From Dryomyza anilis (taxonomy: Eukaryota; Arthropoda; Insecta; Diptera; Dryomyzidae), in assembly GCA_951804985.1 (NCBI GenBank), contig OX638132.1, positions 104,998,526 through 105,062,525 on the forward strand: a DNA stretch of 64,000 nt, in the 5' to 3' direction. Of the stretch, positions 33,480 to 43,829 are shown in pieces; the stretch's first letter is position 1, and each line of letters starts with the position of its first letter. A program made the translations under genes and the position numbers. The notes beneath the pieces were generated by a model that worked only from the letters and a program-made list of their open reading frames with translations, was not told where the DNA came from and did no database searches.

Positions 33480-35280
33480 CACAGAAAAAACGCTACAACC
33501 GCTTGTTCAAATTCAGTTCGTTTTACTGCCTCGCCGATAACGATCACTTGGTGCACCCACCTGGCCTGGGCACTCGCGGTGGGTGCCATTGTATCCCAAG
33601 CATCCATCCATCGATCGCGTACAACGTCTGCCCTCAATAAATGTTGAAAATCTTTATGAAAAGCGAGACTAATTTTCAATAGAAAGGCAACAACGTTATT
33701 TACGACAACCACTTAAGCGCACAATAGGCGCCGCACAAAAGACAAACAAAAGTTGGACAAAAGACGACGTTGGTGACACGCAGCAAATCTTAAGTTTTGA
33801 TAACTCAATTTGCCAAGGTGGCTGCTGTATATAAAAATACGAAATTAATTAAGATGCAATGATTTTAGAAAAATTAAAAAGTACAGCTGCCGCCGATCCT
33901 TTGTTTGATCCTTGTGTCAAACATATTTGTAAAATACACGCGTGCGTTTGCACTTCTGCGATGCCATTTAATGTCTTTTTTCACACAAACTACACAATTA
34001 TTTTCATTCTTTCAATTAACTATTGCATTTTTATTGGCATCGAACAATTGAATTGGAAATTGGAAATTAATGACTTTTTCGAGGGTCCTGTTTCTTAAGA
34101 ATTTGGCAGTTTTTATAATAAAAAAAAAACAGACAACAAAAGTCAATAAAGTGACAAAAATAACACTCGACAAAAATGTTCAGCAAATTTTCTATGCGAT
34201 TGACTCCATTGTTTGGACGCATTGTTCTTCGGCATGGATCTTCTTTGTCCTTTTCAGAGGCTTTCTTTGTGTGCTGTTACGAGTCAATAATGTATTTTTC
34301 ATTACGCAGGGCGCTCAGGTGTAAAAATCGCACATATACCATGAATTACTTAAGTCACAGCAACGTTTATAGACCTTTTGTTCCCATTAATTGCCAAAAC
34401 AGGGTTGAAATTGATCTGAAAAACAAAAATATACATTTAAACTAACTCAATTAATTTAATACCAATGCGAATTTGGCGGTTTCAAAACATCTACTTTGTG
34501 ACTTCGTCTCATACCACAGCAGCAAAGGTAAATTTAAAATTAAATGACTCTGGCGTGCATTTGCAGCCTACATAATCCCCTGCCTTTGTCGCAGAAAATA
34601 AATGCGCATCCTTTGTCATTGCGATTTAAAGTCAATAAGTGCCGTTCAAACTACTGCCATTCAGTGTCCTTCCTCCGGCCACTTGAGCAACAAAATGCAG
34701 CGGTCAAGCCAACAAAAACAAGCGAAGCCTGACAGCTACAGCAATAACAATAATGTCCTTTAAATTGTTGCCTTTGTTCGACAGCATTTCACCCCATTTT
34801 GTTAACAATTATTCCGAAATGCATTTGTAGGACTATTAAATGCTGTTGTCGCTGCAAAAGCCAAATGTTGCTGCCGCTCAGCAGCAAAAGTAGCAGCAGC
34901 AGATGTCCCTGGTTGGGTTTATGCAACAGCACAAGGACTTCCTAAAGGACCGAACTCTGTTAATTTCCGTATGATGTAGTACGATCGCGCCGCCGTCGCC
35001 TGCCGTTTCTTGACACCAGGCAGCAAAATTAATGATCGATGCTTTTTCGATGAAGTTGTCAGGCGTCAAGCAACAGCGAGGGGTGCGACTTGGGATGTTT
35101 TTATTTATGACAATTGTATTTGTATTATGCACCCTTTTGTTGGATTCGAGTGTGAAATTTATGGTACATATATTTTTGATGCTGTCGATATTAATCGCGG
35201 TAAGTAGCCAACTCAATCTTTTAAATCTCAACACACTACAAAACAGTTTCCTCATTTTAAAGATAATTGTACTTTAAATA
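33480..35280. other. Alternating GC-richer island, coding not established
   Basis: Several frames look partly protein-like. Minus 33479-33712 includes ADVVRDRWMDAWDTMAPTA before a donor-like CCAG/GTGGGT. Plus 34980-35198 includes YDRAAVACRFLTPGSKIND and runs to a donor-like CGCG/GTAAGT. A minus frame over the latter includes VKKRQATAARSYYIIRKLTE. Because overlapping frames are open on both strands none can be called. CAG-type repeats lie at 34870-34905. Confidence 0.25.
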
Positions 35281-35677
35281 CGATGATTATACTTTATACT
35301 TTGTTTTCTTAATATTAAGAAACTGTTTTCTGAGTATAGACTAGGTTAAATTATGGCGATGCAATTATCTACATTCGGAGAACTTAAGGTCTAATTAGAT
35401 TTGCTTTATATAGAATTCTAGTAGTTCATACAACTAATTATTTGGTAAGTAGTTCATGCTCGGAACGATATTACCTTAATTTACTTCAAAAATTCGAGAC
35501 ATTTTTCGATATTTAGACCATTTTTGAAATATCTACTCGATACTCCCTCTAGCGCATCGCTATTGCCAGTATCGTTTAAATTTCTAATGTTCCAGAACTT
35601 TTTAAAGGTTGAGATTTAAAGTCGTCTCCGTGAGCGGTCTTCGAATGGCTTCAACCCCCCGTTGTTCTTGACAAACT
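35281..35677. other. Unassigned AT-rich DNA
   Basis: Nothing recognisable. Confidence 0.5.
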
Positions 35678-35895
35678 GAGCAAATCCATTCAATGTGACC
35701 TCCGTTGGAACGACTATATATTGGAAATGTCGAAAGATTCGAACTAATGCCATCATTTTTGATATTATTCATCAAGGGCAATGCGTATTTACCTTAAGCA
35801 CCGTCTACCTCCTCTATTATTCGCCCACAGATAGAATACAAATCTCACATTTGAGCAGTGGCTTCAAAATCCTCTTTGGAGTTCCTGGATATATC
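35678..35895 (+). pseudogene. LINE A reverse-transcriptase fragment, upstream part
   Basis: Reads SIQCDLRWNDYILEMSKDSN, then after a frameshift STVYLLYYSPTDRIQISHL and a GFKILFGVPGYI block. The order matches the region downstream of the active site in Jockey/I-like LINE reverse transcriptases and agrees with the LINE A copy at 39.07-40.03 kb (DVLGISIQCN, SFLEFPDRIQ-type). It is cut at 35895 by the LINE B insertion and resumes at 36625. Confidence 0.7.
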
Positions 35896-35897
35896 TA

Positions 35898-36620
35898 ATT
35901 ATCATCATCATTTGGTTCATGATCTCCTTGAGAAGCATAGACCCACAACAAAATATTTCCACCTCGTACGATTTTTCGCCTTTGTTTTTTATTCATGCCA
36001 GGATTCGCCCGATTCCTCAACATCCAGCTCTAGGCTTCGCTTCCACGTTGTTTTTGGTCGACCTCTTCTCCTTCTACTCTGTGGATTCCACTCGAGAGCT
36101 TTCCGACAGATTTCGTCCGACGATTTTCGAAGCGTATGCCATATCCATTTCCATTTGCGGAGTTTGATGTCATTAGCGAATGTGATGAGTTTGCATCGCT
36201 CATAGAGCTCGTCATTCAATGTAATATTGGGCCACCAAATTCTCAGGATTCTTCGAAGGTATCCGTTTGTAAACTCTGCGGATTATTTGTCAGGTATACA
36301 GTGACCCACCAGGGCTCTAATCACGTATGACGATAGTCGTCTAACGATATTGTTTAGATATTGTTTAGCATTTTATGACTATCGTTTCAACGACGATCGT
36401 TTTTAAATTACGTGATGAGAGCCCAGGTCTCGCAGCTCTAGAAAAATACCGTCATTACATTAGATTTGAGAAATCGAATTTTGTTGTGGGGCCATTAATT
36501 GCGCAGAGCTTTATATACTTCGCAGTTAGGCTTATGCTCCTTTCGTCTTTGAATACTGGACATTATGTCCTTTTTTGCGTTACCTTCTGCTAAGATTACA
36601 ATGCGCATGTATGTGAAGGA
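35898..36620 (-). pseudogene. LINE B C-terminal fragment inserted into LINE A
   Basis: Minus-strand coding remnant. Going 5' to 3': NVMTVFF with SCETWALIT, then FTNGYLRRILRIWWPNITLN, DELYERC, LRKWKWIWHTLRK, and RRRRGRPKTTW. This order (GSETW, LQTF-NRCLRRIL, KWRWIGHTLRKP, WNPQGKR-GRP) is characteristic of one group of RTE-like LINEs. The 3' end has an (ATG)n tail (AAATGATGATGATAATTAG). Frameshifts and a 117-bp MITE interrupt it. It lies between two collinear pieces of LINE A, so it is the later insertion. The clade is uncertain. Confidence 0.75.
36310..36426. mobile_element. 117-bp MITE inside LINE B
   Basis: The inverted ends are GCTCTAATCACGTA and, reverse complemented, GCTCTCATCACGTA, with CCAGG directly outside each (possible 5-bp target duplication). 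The interior has ACGATAGTCGT and ACTATCGTTTCAACGACG palindromic words. It interrupts the LINE B frame after ETW, and the frame resumes (VTVYLTNNPQ) on the other side. Confidence 0.65.
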
Positions 36621-36624
36621 TTCC

Positions 36625-36995
36625 AATAGATCACGAAAATATTACTTCGTCTATTGGTTCTCTTAAGCACCGAAGAACCATTGGGTATAAAATACAGACC
36701 ACCAAGACGTGTGTATTCCCGTTCTACTCGGGCATAGAACCAAGTTCACCCCTTCCTAATTCACTCGGCTCTCAAAAGAACTACGGTCGGGAGAGAAGTT
36801 TGTGGAACAATCTCCATGTTTCAATTTTTTCGATACTAATATTGGCAAATTCTAGACAAACATCTGCAGACATTACCCCATATTTCTTATTAGCCTTTCC
36901 TACGATCAACACTCAGTATTTCATGAATATGGATTACTCTTCGAACGGTGGAAGGTCTTTATCTTTCACAAAAAGTGCTGCATAATTGTCTGCTA
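36625..36995 (+). pseudogene. LINE A fragment, downstream part
   Basis: Continues LINE A after the LINE B insertion: SSIGSLKHRRTIGYKI, then FPFYSGIEPSSPLPN, and LWNNLHVS; the frame shifts at several points. It aligns in order with 39645-39900 (SSIGSLEY, FYSGIETSSPLLN, LWNNLPASVFPD). Confidence 0.7.
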
Positions 36996-37349
36996 AAAAT
37001 ACACTGTATTCCTCTGGATATATGAAGGATTCCTGCGCTTCTGTGGAATTTTAATAGAAGACAATTCCGGTACTTATTTCCATTTTGGACCCATTTGTGA
37101 TTTGGCTATAAGAGAAGAAAAAATATGATATACAATCGAAGACTATTATAGATAAATGAGACTACCTTTTCTTGGATTAAGTTATTAAAGTCTCCTCTTT
37201 TATAGTGCTAGTATCGTTTCAAGTCCCATTAAGTCTCTTAATTAAAGTATGCACAGTAGGACTCATAGTTCAATATCGGTGTATAAAAGGATTGAATATA
37301 GAATAAAAATAAAGATTTTAATGAATCCATAACATTCTGGAAATATATC

Positions 37350-37460
37350 GGGTTCCACTCCATGGCTCTTCCAGCAATGCAGCTTTCGTCTTTTCGGAGT
37401 GTATGGCCAATCCATCCCCATTTTAATGTCCTTATACGATCGTCAATTGGATACAAGAGT
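37350..37460 (-). pseudogene. LINE B fragment, second copy
   Basis: The minus strand reads YPIDDRIRTLKWGWIGHTL then RKDESCIAGRAMEWNP, the same C-terminal block as LINE B at 35.9-36.6 kb but diverged. The surrounding 37000-37640 has no clear further coding, although LRTVADELREFGD-like residues are readable upstream at about 37590-37620. Confidence 0.7.
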
Positions 37461-37639
37461 GCTCTGCGAGTGGTCCCACCAATTTAACATTATAGATAGT
37501 CCCTTTATATTCCTCCATTTCCCAATGGTTGTTTTTAGTCGCTACATTTATATTTTTTTACGATGCCATCCCTTCGAGTCGCCAAATTCCCTCAACTCAT
37601 CTGCAACAGTGCTCTTAAGAGCAATAACATGTTATAAAT

Positions 37640-38500
37640 TATAATAATACAAATATTTGATGAACCCTTTAGTGGATTTCGAGTACATCAAAGTGCACAT
37701 ATTCGCATCAAGTCGCCGTCAGTCGCTGTCAGTCGCCGACTGATTATTATATTGTCCGCGACGCATGTTCCGCCATTATGGAGTTATTATGATCAATAAG
37801 ACAGGTTAAATGCTGCAATTAAGTTAGTCGTTGTACGTTCGTTCTACGACGGCGATTTCTGCTACTTCGGGCACTTTGAATACGCCTGCTTCCCGCCGCC
37901 GCAGCGTCACTGCCGCAACGTAACGCAACGCATTGCGAACCCAATTCGTCGAACGTTTCTGTTTCAGCGTGACTGCCTTTTGGCTGTTTTGCGTAATTGA
38001 GCTTAATTTTCCTGCGAGATCATTTAATTTTACGATCAAGCAATTGATTATAATGGTCGCTGATCATACTTTAACAACATGCTAAGCGTACGCATGGATC
38101 CGAGTTGAGTAGAGGTTGAATCGATTTGAGTAGAGTCGCGTCGCGTCGCTTCGAACGGAACAAAGACGCGACGCGGAACGTTGCGCTGCGCTGCTTGTCT
38201 CTGTGGCATGTAAACATCAAACAACGAACGAACGACGAACGATCGTCTCAACTGTCGATTTTTGATTGAAGATCGTTTTTGTTGAAAGCCCATTAAGTAA
38301 ATCAGCATGTGAGAGTGGGGCAACAGCAGCAGCAGCAACCGATCGCATAATCAACGATCGAGTCTCGCTTCGGTGCTGCAACAACTTTTTCAATGAGGCA
38401 GCAATTTTCAGTTACTTGTGAACTACCTGAGAAGCTAATTTCATGCGATTCGATGAGATCGCTTCCCGGCCCGGCCTCGCCTGCTTAAAATTGCTTGTTT
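37640..38500. other. GC-richer island with repeated AGTCGC and GTCGCG words
   Basis: CAGTCGCCGTCAGTCGCTG lies at 37715-37742 and GAGTCGCGTCGCGTCGC at 38128-38146; ACGAACGAACGACGAACG at 38224-38242. Open frames on the minus strand have no domain. Appearance is that of promoter or 5'-UTR DNA; unassigned. Confidence 0.3.
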
Positions 38501-38852
38501 ATTATTATTAATAACCGCAAAATAACGATTGATAGCGGTTATTAACGACAATTGGCAGAAACTTTTATAAGTCGTTGTTGATAAATGAGCGCGCTTTATG
38601 GGCTGATCAAAATTGAGCAGCAGCTATTTACACTAAATGCTTAACAACATTTAGCAATTATATGTTTAATATATTTATGTTCGAGAGGGAACGAGATATC
38701 GTTTAATTCTACTTTAATATAAATATGAATACGATATAAAGTAATTATAGTAATATTTGGCACCGCAAATCGGATGAACCCAGGCCAGACAGACTCACGC
38801 AACATATTTTTACCTAAATAGTAGGACCAATAGTTTAAATGAAATCAAAGCG

Positions 38853-39070
38853 ACTGGGTTTTCCATGAAATGAAAGATTTCCATTGACTTCCGGCACTTG
38901 TTCTCTATTGCGAAAACATATTCTCTTTTTGATATTGATAGTCGCGGGATTCGAACTCATAACTCTTTGTTTTGCAGTTCAGCGCACTAAGCTCTGAGTC
39001 TGAAACGTCAAGAGAAAAAGTGATTCAATTTACGGGATCACAGAAGTTCTTACTTATATCGTGTATTTAT
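38853..39070 (-). mobile_element. tRNA-like (SINE-like) repeat, copy 1
   Basis: On the minus strand a tRNA-like head (about 39004-38937) has an A-box-like GAGCTTAGTGCGCTGAAC, the anticodon-loop-like CTGCAAA, and a B box GAGTTCGAATCCC (38958-38946). The rest, GCCGGAAGTCAATGG and TGGAAAACCCAG, is the tail. It is repeated in the same orientation at 40030-40269; the pair flanks the LINE A copy. Homology extends about 55 bp upstream of the head. The closest tRNA by loop is tRNA-Cys (GCA); it is not a functional tRNA because stems are not maintained. Confidence 0.7.
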
Positions 39071-40025
39071 TATGGAGTTCCGCAGGGTCCCGTCCTATCC
39101 CCATGCCTATTTCTGTTAGTTATCAATTGACTCAAAACCCAATCCATTCCTTTGCAGATGAAAGTAACATTTGTCATTCAAATTCATTCAACAAGCGCCC
39201 AAACTCTTTAAAGACTGAGAGTAACAGAGGCATGATGCATGAATGACACACTCAATAATAACCTTAAAACAATTTTCGAGTGGGGTCTTGCAAATAGAGT
39301 CGATTTTAATGCAAGCAAGACCCAATGTTGTCTGCTCTCTCACAAAAGAATGGATTCACCCCTCCCTCTAATCGATATGGGCTCTGTGGTTATTGCGGAG
39401 TCAGCTGATCTTGACGTTCTGGGCATATCAATCCAATGTAACCTTCACATGTTCACATATTTCGAAAGAAGCAGCCAGTTCATCGGTGTAACACATAGTT
39501 CACTGTTGACTTACGCACTGTCTATACCACCTATTACGGCCTAATATGGAATACAATTCGCACATTCGGGCAGGGACTTTAAAATCCTTCCTGGAGTTCC
39601 CGGACCGAATACAACAACGTGCGATATATTTAATAGCAGATGAAAATATTTCATCGTCTATTGGTTCTCTTGAGTACTGAAGGGCTGTTTTATAGGTATT
39701 ACAATGGCAAATACAAATTTTCGAGGGAAATTCATGGCCTGATTCCACAAGGTCATGTGTTCTACTCGGGCATCGAAACAAGCTCACCCCTTCTCAACAG
39801 AACTACGCATTGCAGAGAGTATTCGATCTTCAGTATGTTTGTGGAACAATCTCCCTGCGTCTGTTTTTCCCGACATCTTTGATATAGGAAATTTTAAAAC
39901 AAAAATTCCACCGATACAACTCCATCTTTCCTCCCTCCCAATAACCTATATCCCTTTCATCCGAGCAACACTATGCATTGCATGAATAGGGGGTATCCCC
40001 TGAGCATTGGTTAATATGCAAACAT
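39071..40025 (+). pseudogene. 5'-truncated LINE A reverse-transcriptase copy
   Basis: Starts abruptly with YGVPQGPVLSPCLFLLVIN (reverse-transcriptase motif 4) and shifts frame to NPIHSFADESNICHSNSF, where FADE stands for the catalytic YxDD box and has lost its second Asp. It continues with MNDTLNNNLKTIFEWGLANR, VDFNASKTQCCLLSHKR, DVLGISIQC and later LFYRYYNGKYKFSREIHGL, LWNNLPASVFPDIFDIGNF and KTKI near the C-terminus. At least three frameshifts. Everything upstream of the active site is missing, as in typical LINE 5' truncation. Clade is Jockey/I-like or CR1-like; uncertain. Confidence 0.85.
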
Positions 40026-40029
40026 AAAG

Positions 40030-40269
40030 GTGGGTTTTCCAGGAAATATTTACTCTTGAAGAGTTCCAATTGACTTCCGGCCCTTGTTCTCTATTGTTCT
40101 CTCTAAACCAAAAACATATTCTCCTTTTAATATTGATAGTCGCGGGATGCGAACCCAGAACTCTTTGTTTTGCAGTTCAGCGCACTAACATCTGAGCCAG
40201 AGACGCCACGAGAAGAAGTTTTCCAATTTACATGATCACAGATATGGTTATTTATAACGTGCATTTATA
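40030..40269 (-). mobile_element. tRNA-like (SINE-like) repeat, copy 2
   Basis: Same family and strand as 38853-39070. The head reads TGGCTCAGATGTTAGTGC, then CTGAACTGCAAAAC and a B box GGGTTCGCATCCC. Shared tail words are GGCCGGAAGTCAATTGG and TGGAAAACCCACC. It begins a few bases after the LINE A 3' end. Confidence 0.7.
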
Positions 40270-41389
40270 CCTACTTTTCCCAAAGTCTTTAATATATGTT
40301 TTACTTAATATTAGCCTATGTTCCTAATCCATTTTTTAAATGTTGTCCAGAAAGTACACCCAACAGTGACACTCATACAGCTCAACTCTATTGAAAGACA
40401 CAAAAATTAATTAACATTTCACCAAATGATTTTTCCAAAGTTAAACATTTTTCAGCGCACTAATTCAAATCGATTTTTATACTTTTCTCACCAAGTCCGC
40501 CCCATCTCCCATCACCGCCATAGTGACGCCCACAAATACTATTTACATTCGCCACCAAAACCACTCGCATTTCCATTTCTCAGCGTCTTGTTTGCCATTC
40601 GTATTTTAACGCCAGACAATTGGGCGTTCACGGTTGTAAATTCATTTGTTAAACGATGCGCTCATAAAATTCCATTTAGTGGCGTAGTTTTGTTTCCTTC
40701 CTTTTTTCCGTTTTTTGGTCTCCTCCAATATAGCTGAACTGCGCAACGTTTCTGTCGAGGAGCCAGCAAGTTGTTTTTTTTTGATGGCTCTGCAACTCCT
40801 TCGAGCCTCGAACATAATTTAGTATAATGCAAAGATGTTATGGTCGAGGTTGTTTTATACCATATGTGTTTTTTGTAGTTCTTTTCCAAATAAGACAAAG
40901 TCAGAGGCGTTTATTGTATATTCTGACAGTGAGTTCCATGGCGTTGTTCTTGTTTTGCGTTTTTATGTTGCAGCAGTAACTTAAACGACCAAATTCAAAA
41001 AGTTACGAATATTTTTTGGCGGATTTTAAAGGCCAGCAGCAGCATAATTCATGCGGCGATTTATTAATGGAACGACATAAGGATTTGCAGCCTTCGGGAA
41101 GTTTAGTGGATCGTTTGCGTGCGAGTGCGCACTACTAATATGGTTATTCGGAAGTCGAAAACCGTGCTATTGGTAGTCGGTATTTGAAATAATTCAATAG
41201 AAAATTATTTGCGTCATCATTTGGAAGTTATCAAATGATGTTTAAGGGATCTTAGTGGCCCAAAAAAATACTTTTAATAAATTTAATTCTTGAATACTTT
41301 TGCGATTACATTAACTCAAGCAGCAATTTACTACGCAGCACAAATACTGCTAAGTTTCACGTAGGAATTTGAAGTGCAAACCTCGAAGA
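40270..41389. other. Unassigned DNA
   Basis: Mostly AT-rich with a moderately GC-rich patch at 40990-41160. Open frames (40426-40737 plus) lack motifs. Confidence 0.45.
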
Positions 41390-41580
41390 GTAGATCCCTG
41401 CCAGTAAAACTAGTCAAGAACTGGTCGGTTACTGGTAGGGATTTGAAGAGTAGATCCCTGCCAGTAAAACTAGTCAAGAACTGGTCGGTTGCTGGTAGGG
41501 ATTTGTAGAGTAGATCCCTGCCAGTAAAACTAGTCAAGAACTGGTCGGTTACTGGTAGGGAACTGTCCAGAAACCGAAGA
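41390..41580 (-). repeat. 60-bp tandem repeat, each unit a hairpin
   Basis: Three near-identical 60-bp units. Each contains ATCCCTGCCAGTAAAACTAG and, inverted, AACTGGTCGGTTACTGGTAG followed by GGAT, so ATCCCTGCCAGTAA pairs with TTACTGGTAGGGAT. Sixty is a multiple of three and the minus strand stays open, reading TSFTGRDLLFKSLPVTDQFL repeatedly; this is probably a side effect. A diverged half unit follows at 41645-41680 (ACTAGTAAAACTAGCCGG). Confidence 0.9.
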
Positions 41581-42180
41581 ATTTTTCCTGTCTAGTTTCG
41601 GGTCGGAAAGTGCGTGACGTCGCCTGCGAGTTACTCGACAGGTGACTAGTAAAACTAGCCGGATACTGGTAGGAATTGTTACATGGGAAGAACACCCTTT
41701 AGGCAACATTTTTGGTACGCTTAAATCAAGTTTTGAGACATTATATCGTAAGATTTTTAGAAAACAAAGGCGGGGTTTGTAAAAGCATTCCCTAAATATG
41801 CCGTTAATCTCCCTTTAAAATACCACAACTAAGGAAAGTCGTAAATTTGATAAAATGTCGTAATTAGAATTTTTAAGAGGTTGTAGGGATATCAGATATA
41901 AGGCTTCTAGAGCGTCTAAAGTTCAACAAACATTGGACCATTTCAATTCACAAATATAAAATGATACTTTACGGTAGAATATTAATAACTGTAATACTCG
42001 GAATTACAAAAGAACTTAACTGAAATAATTACACTCACTATATATTGGGTTATTTTGCCTTTACCTTGTTTTCAATTTTTTACACAAACCTCAGGTTTAT
42101 ATTTTTTTTTCTCGTTTGCAATGTCTCAACGCGTGTTAATTCGACATGTTTTTCACCAGAAATCGCTTTAAAGCATATAT
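41581..42180. other. Unassigned DNA
   Basis: AT-rich apart from the diverged half unit at 41645-41680. No gene. Confidence 0.5.
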
Positions 42181-43000
42181 TTGCTTGAACGTCCTACCGC
42201 CCCGGAACGTAGGAACCGTGCTCCGTCCGTCGACTCATCCTCTGCATCCGCAAGTCGCATTTAAAGGTAAACGCGTAAAACGTCAAATTGCAACACCTTC
42301 GGGGCGCATTCCATGCTGACTGCGAGTTATTGAGTGAAAGACTAAAAAAAGCAGAGCCAGAGTCCATGTCCCAGTCGCAGCCACAGTTCCAGTGCCAGTC
42401 TTAAATAATAACTGCAATTGTATGTTTGAGTTCAGCAGCAGCACCCACCGCACCTACCCAACAAACGTTGAACCGTTCTACCATTCAACCATCGAACCAT
42501 CCATCCAACCATCCACCCATCCATTCATTGGTCTGTGGTTTTATCTGCGGCTCCTGCTGCAGATGCAGATGATGCTGTTGCTGCCGCCGCAATATATCCG
42601 TGAATTTGTTTTTAATTTTCAACACATTCGCTAATTTGATTTTTAACTCTTCGCTCCAGAGCCCGAGCCACCAGACATAAAGAATTAACTTAATCGTGCG
42701 CTGCGATTACTTTTAATTTTTGCCCCTCTTTATAGTGTCTGCGCAGAATCCGCAGAAACGCAACAGCAACAGCATCCTGAGGATGTTCTACTCCTGGGCC
42801 GTCGTTGGATGCGACTCCTTGTTAAGAGCGTAATTTATGGTTCTTGCGATGGTCGTTGGCATTGCTGCGTCGTTATCCGTTGATGGGATGTTTGCGCAGG
42901 CGCAACTTTACAAATCGATTTTCGACGCAGCAGCATCCAATGTTTTATTTATGCAAGCACAAGACTGCGCAAAATCATATAAAAGAGAGAAAAACAAAAA
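42181..43000. other. GC-richer island with short tandem words
   Basis: Contains an imperfect CAGAGTCC/CAGTCGCAG run (42352-42403) and an ACCATCC run (42478-42530). The plus frame 42392-42634 derives from these. Unassigned; possibly regulatory. Confidence 0.3.
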
Positions 43001-43829
43001 TAAAACTGTCTAAATTTGCAGTGAGCGTGAAGGGATTAAGGACCATTAGCACAAGAAGAAACAGTCAAAAGTTCAAATACCCGAAATTTTGAACTTGACT
43101 CATGCAATTGTCGAGAAAAAGATTTTTTTAAATACTAATTTAAAATTTTCTATATTACACAACTTAAGTAGTACAACTGATAATTCTTTAACTCTCGATA
43201 TGAACCGGAAACAAAACAAATCATAAATTAAACCCTCGTTAACCAAACTTATTACCCCATTTTCAATGCCATGCATCATGTTGGACGTAGCTCTCTATCC
43301 TCGAATCTGCTTTGTCTGCTGCTTTAAGCCATTTACAAAATGTTTAAATTATATTGGCTATTAAGCCGTTTTAATGGAAATGCTTCAAGTGCTAAAGACG
43401 CGAAAAATATGCGTTGTTTTTTGTTTCGAACGCGCTAAATTTACGCGAATTTATGACATCTGACGATAAAAGGTGCAAAATGTCGTTGTAAAATTAAAAT
43501 ATATACTTGAAAACAAACAAAAAAAAATGTATTTATTATGTTAATTTAGACTTTAGTACAAATATAATTATAATTCGCCTTGACATTAACAGAAAATCGG
43601 TATAGGTAATATTTACGATTTGCTAAAGAAATAACCCCTCATTGTAATACACTATTAGGGAATACATAATAGGGAAAATTAGAGAAGACAAAGTCACGGT
43701 CAGACAAGTTCTCCAGAGATAAAAAAGATCAGTTCACAATCATAACCCTATCAAAACTTCTTCTAGGCTGAGATGAGTTTTCGAAGTCGAGAATTAAACT
43801 CGAAATATGTATTATCTCTTCCACCAGAC
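43001..43829. other. Unassigned AT-rich DNA
   Basis: Nothing recognisable. Confidence 0.5.

Noticed and set aside
33479..33712. Minus open frame with ADVVRDRWMDAWDTMAPTA before a GTGGGT donor
   Set aside because: No ATG, AT-rich first half and no recognisable family; not enough to call an exon.
35878..36205. 115-codon plus frame at 35858-36205
   Set aside because: It is the antisense of the LINE B C-terminal block.
38937..39004. tRNA-Cys gene on the minus strand
   Set aside because: Acceptor and D stems are not maintained and the sequence is part of a longer repeat with a second copy, so it is SINE-like.
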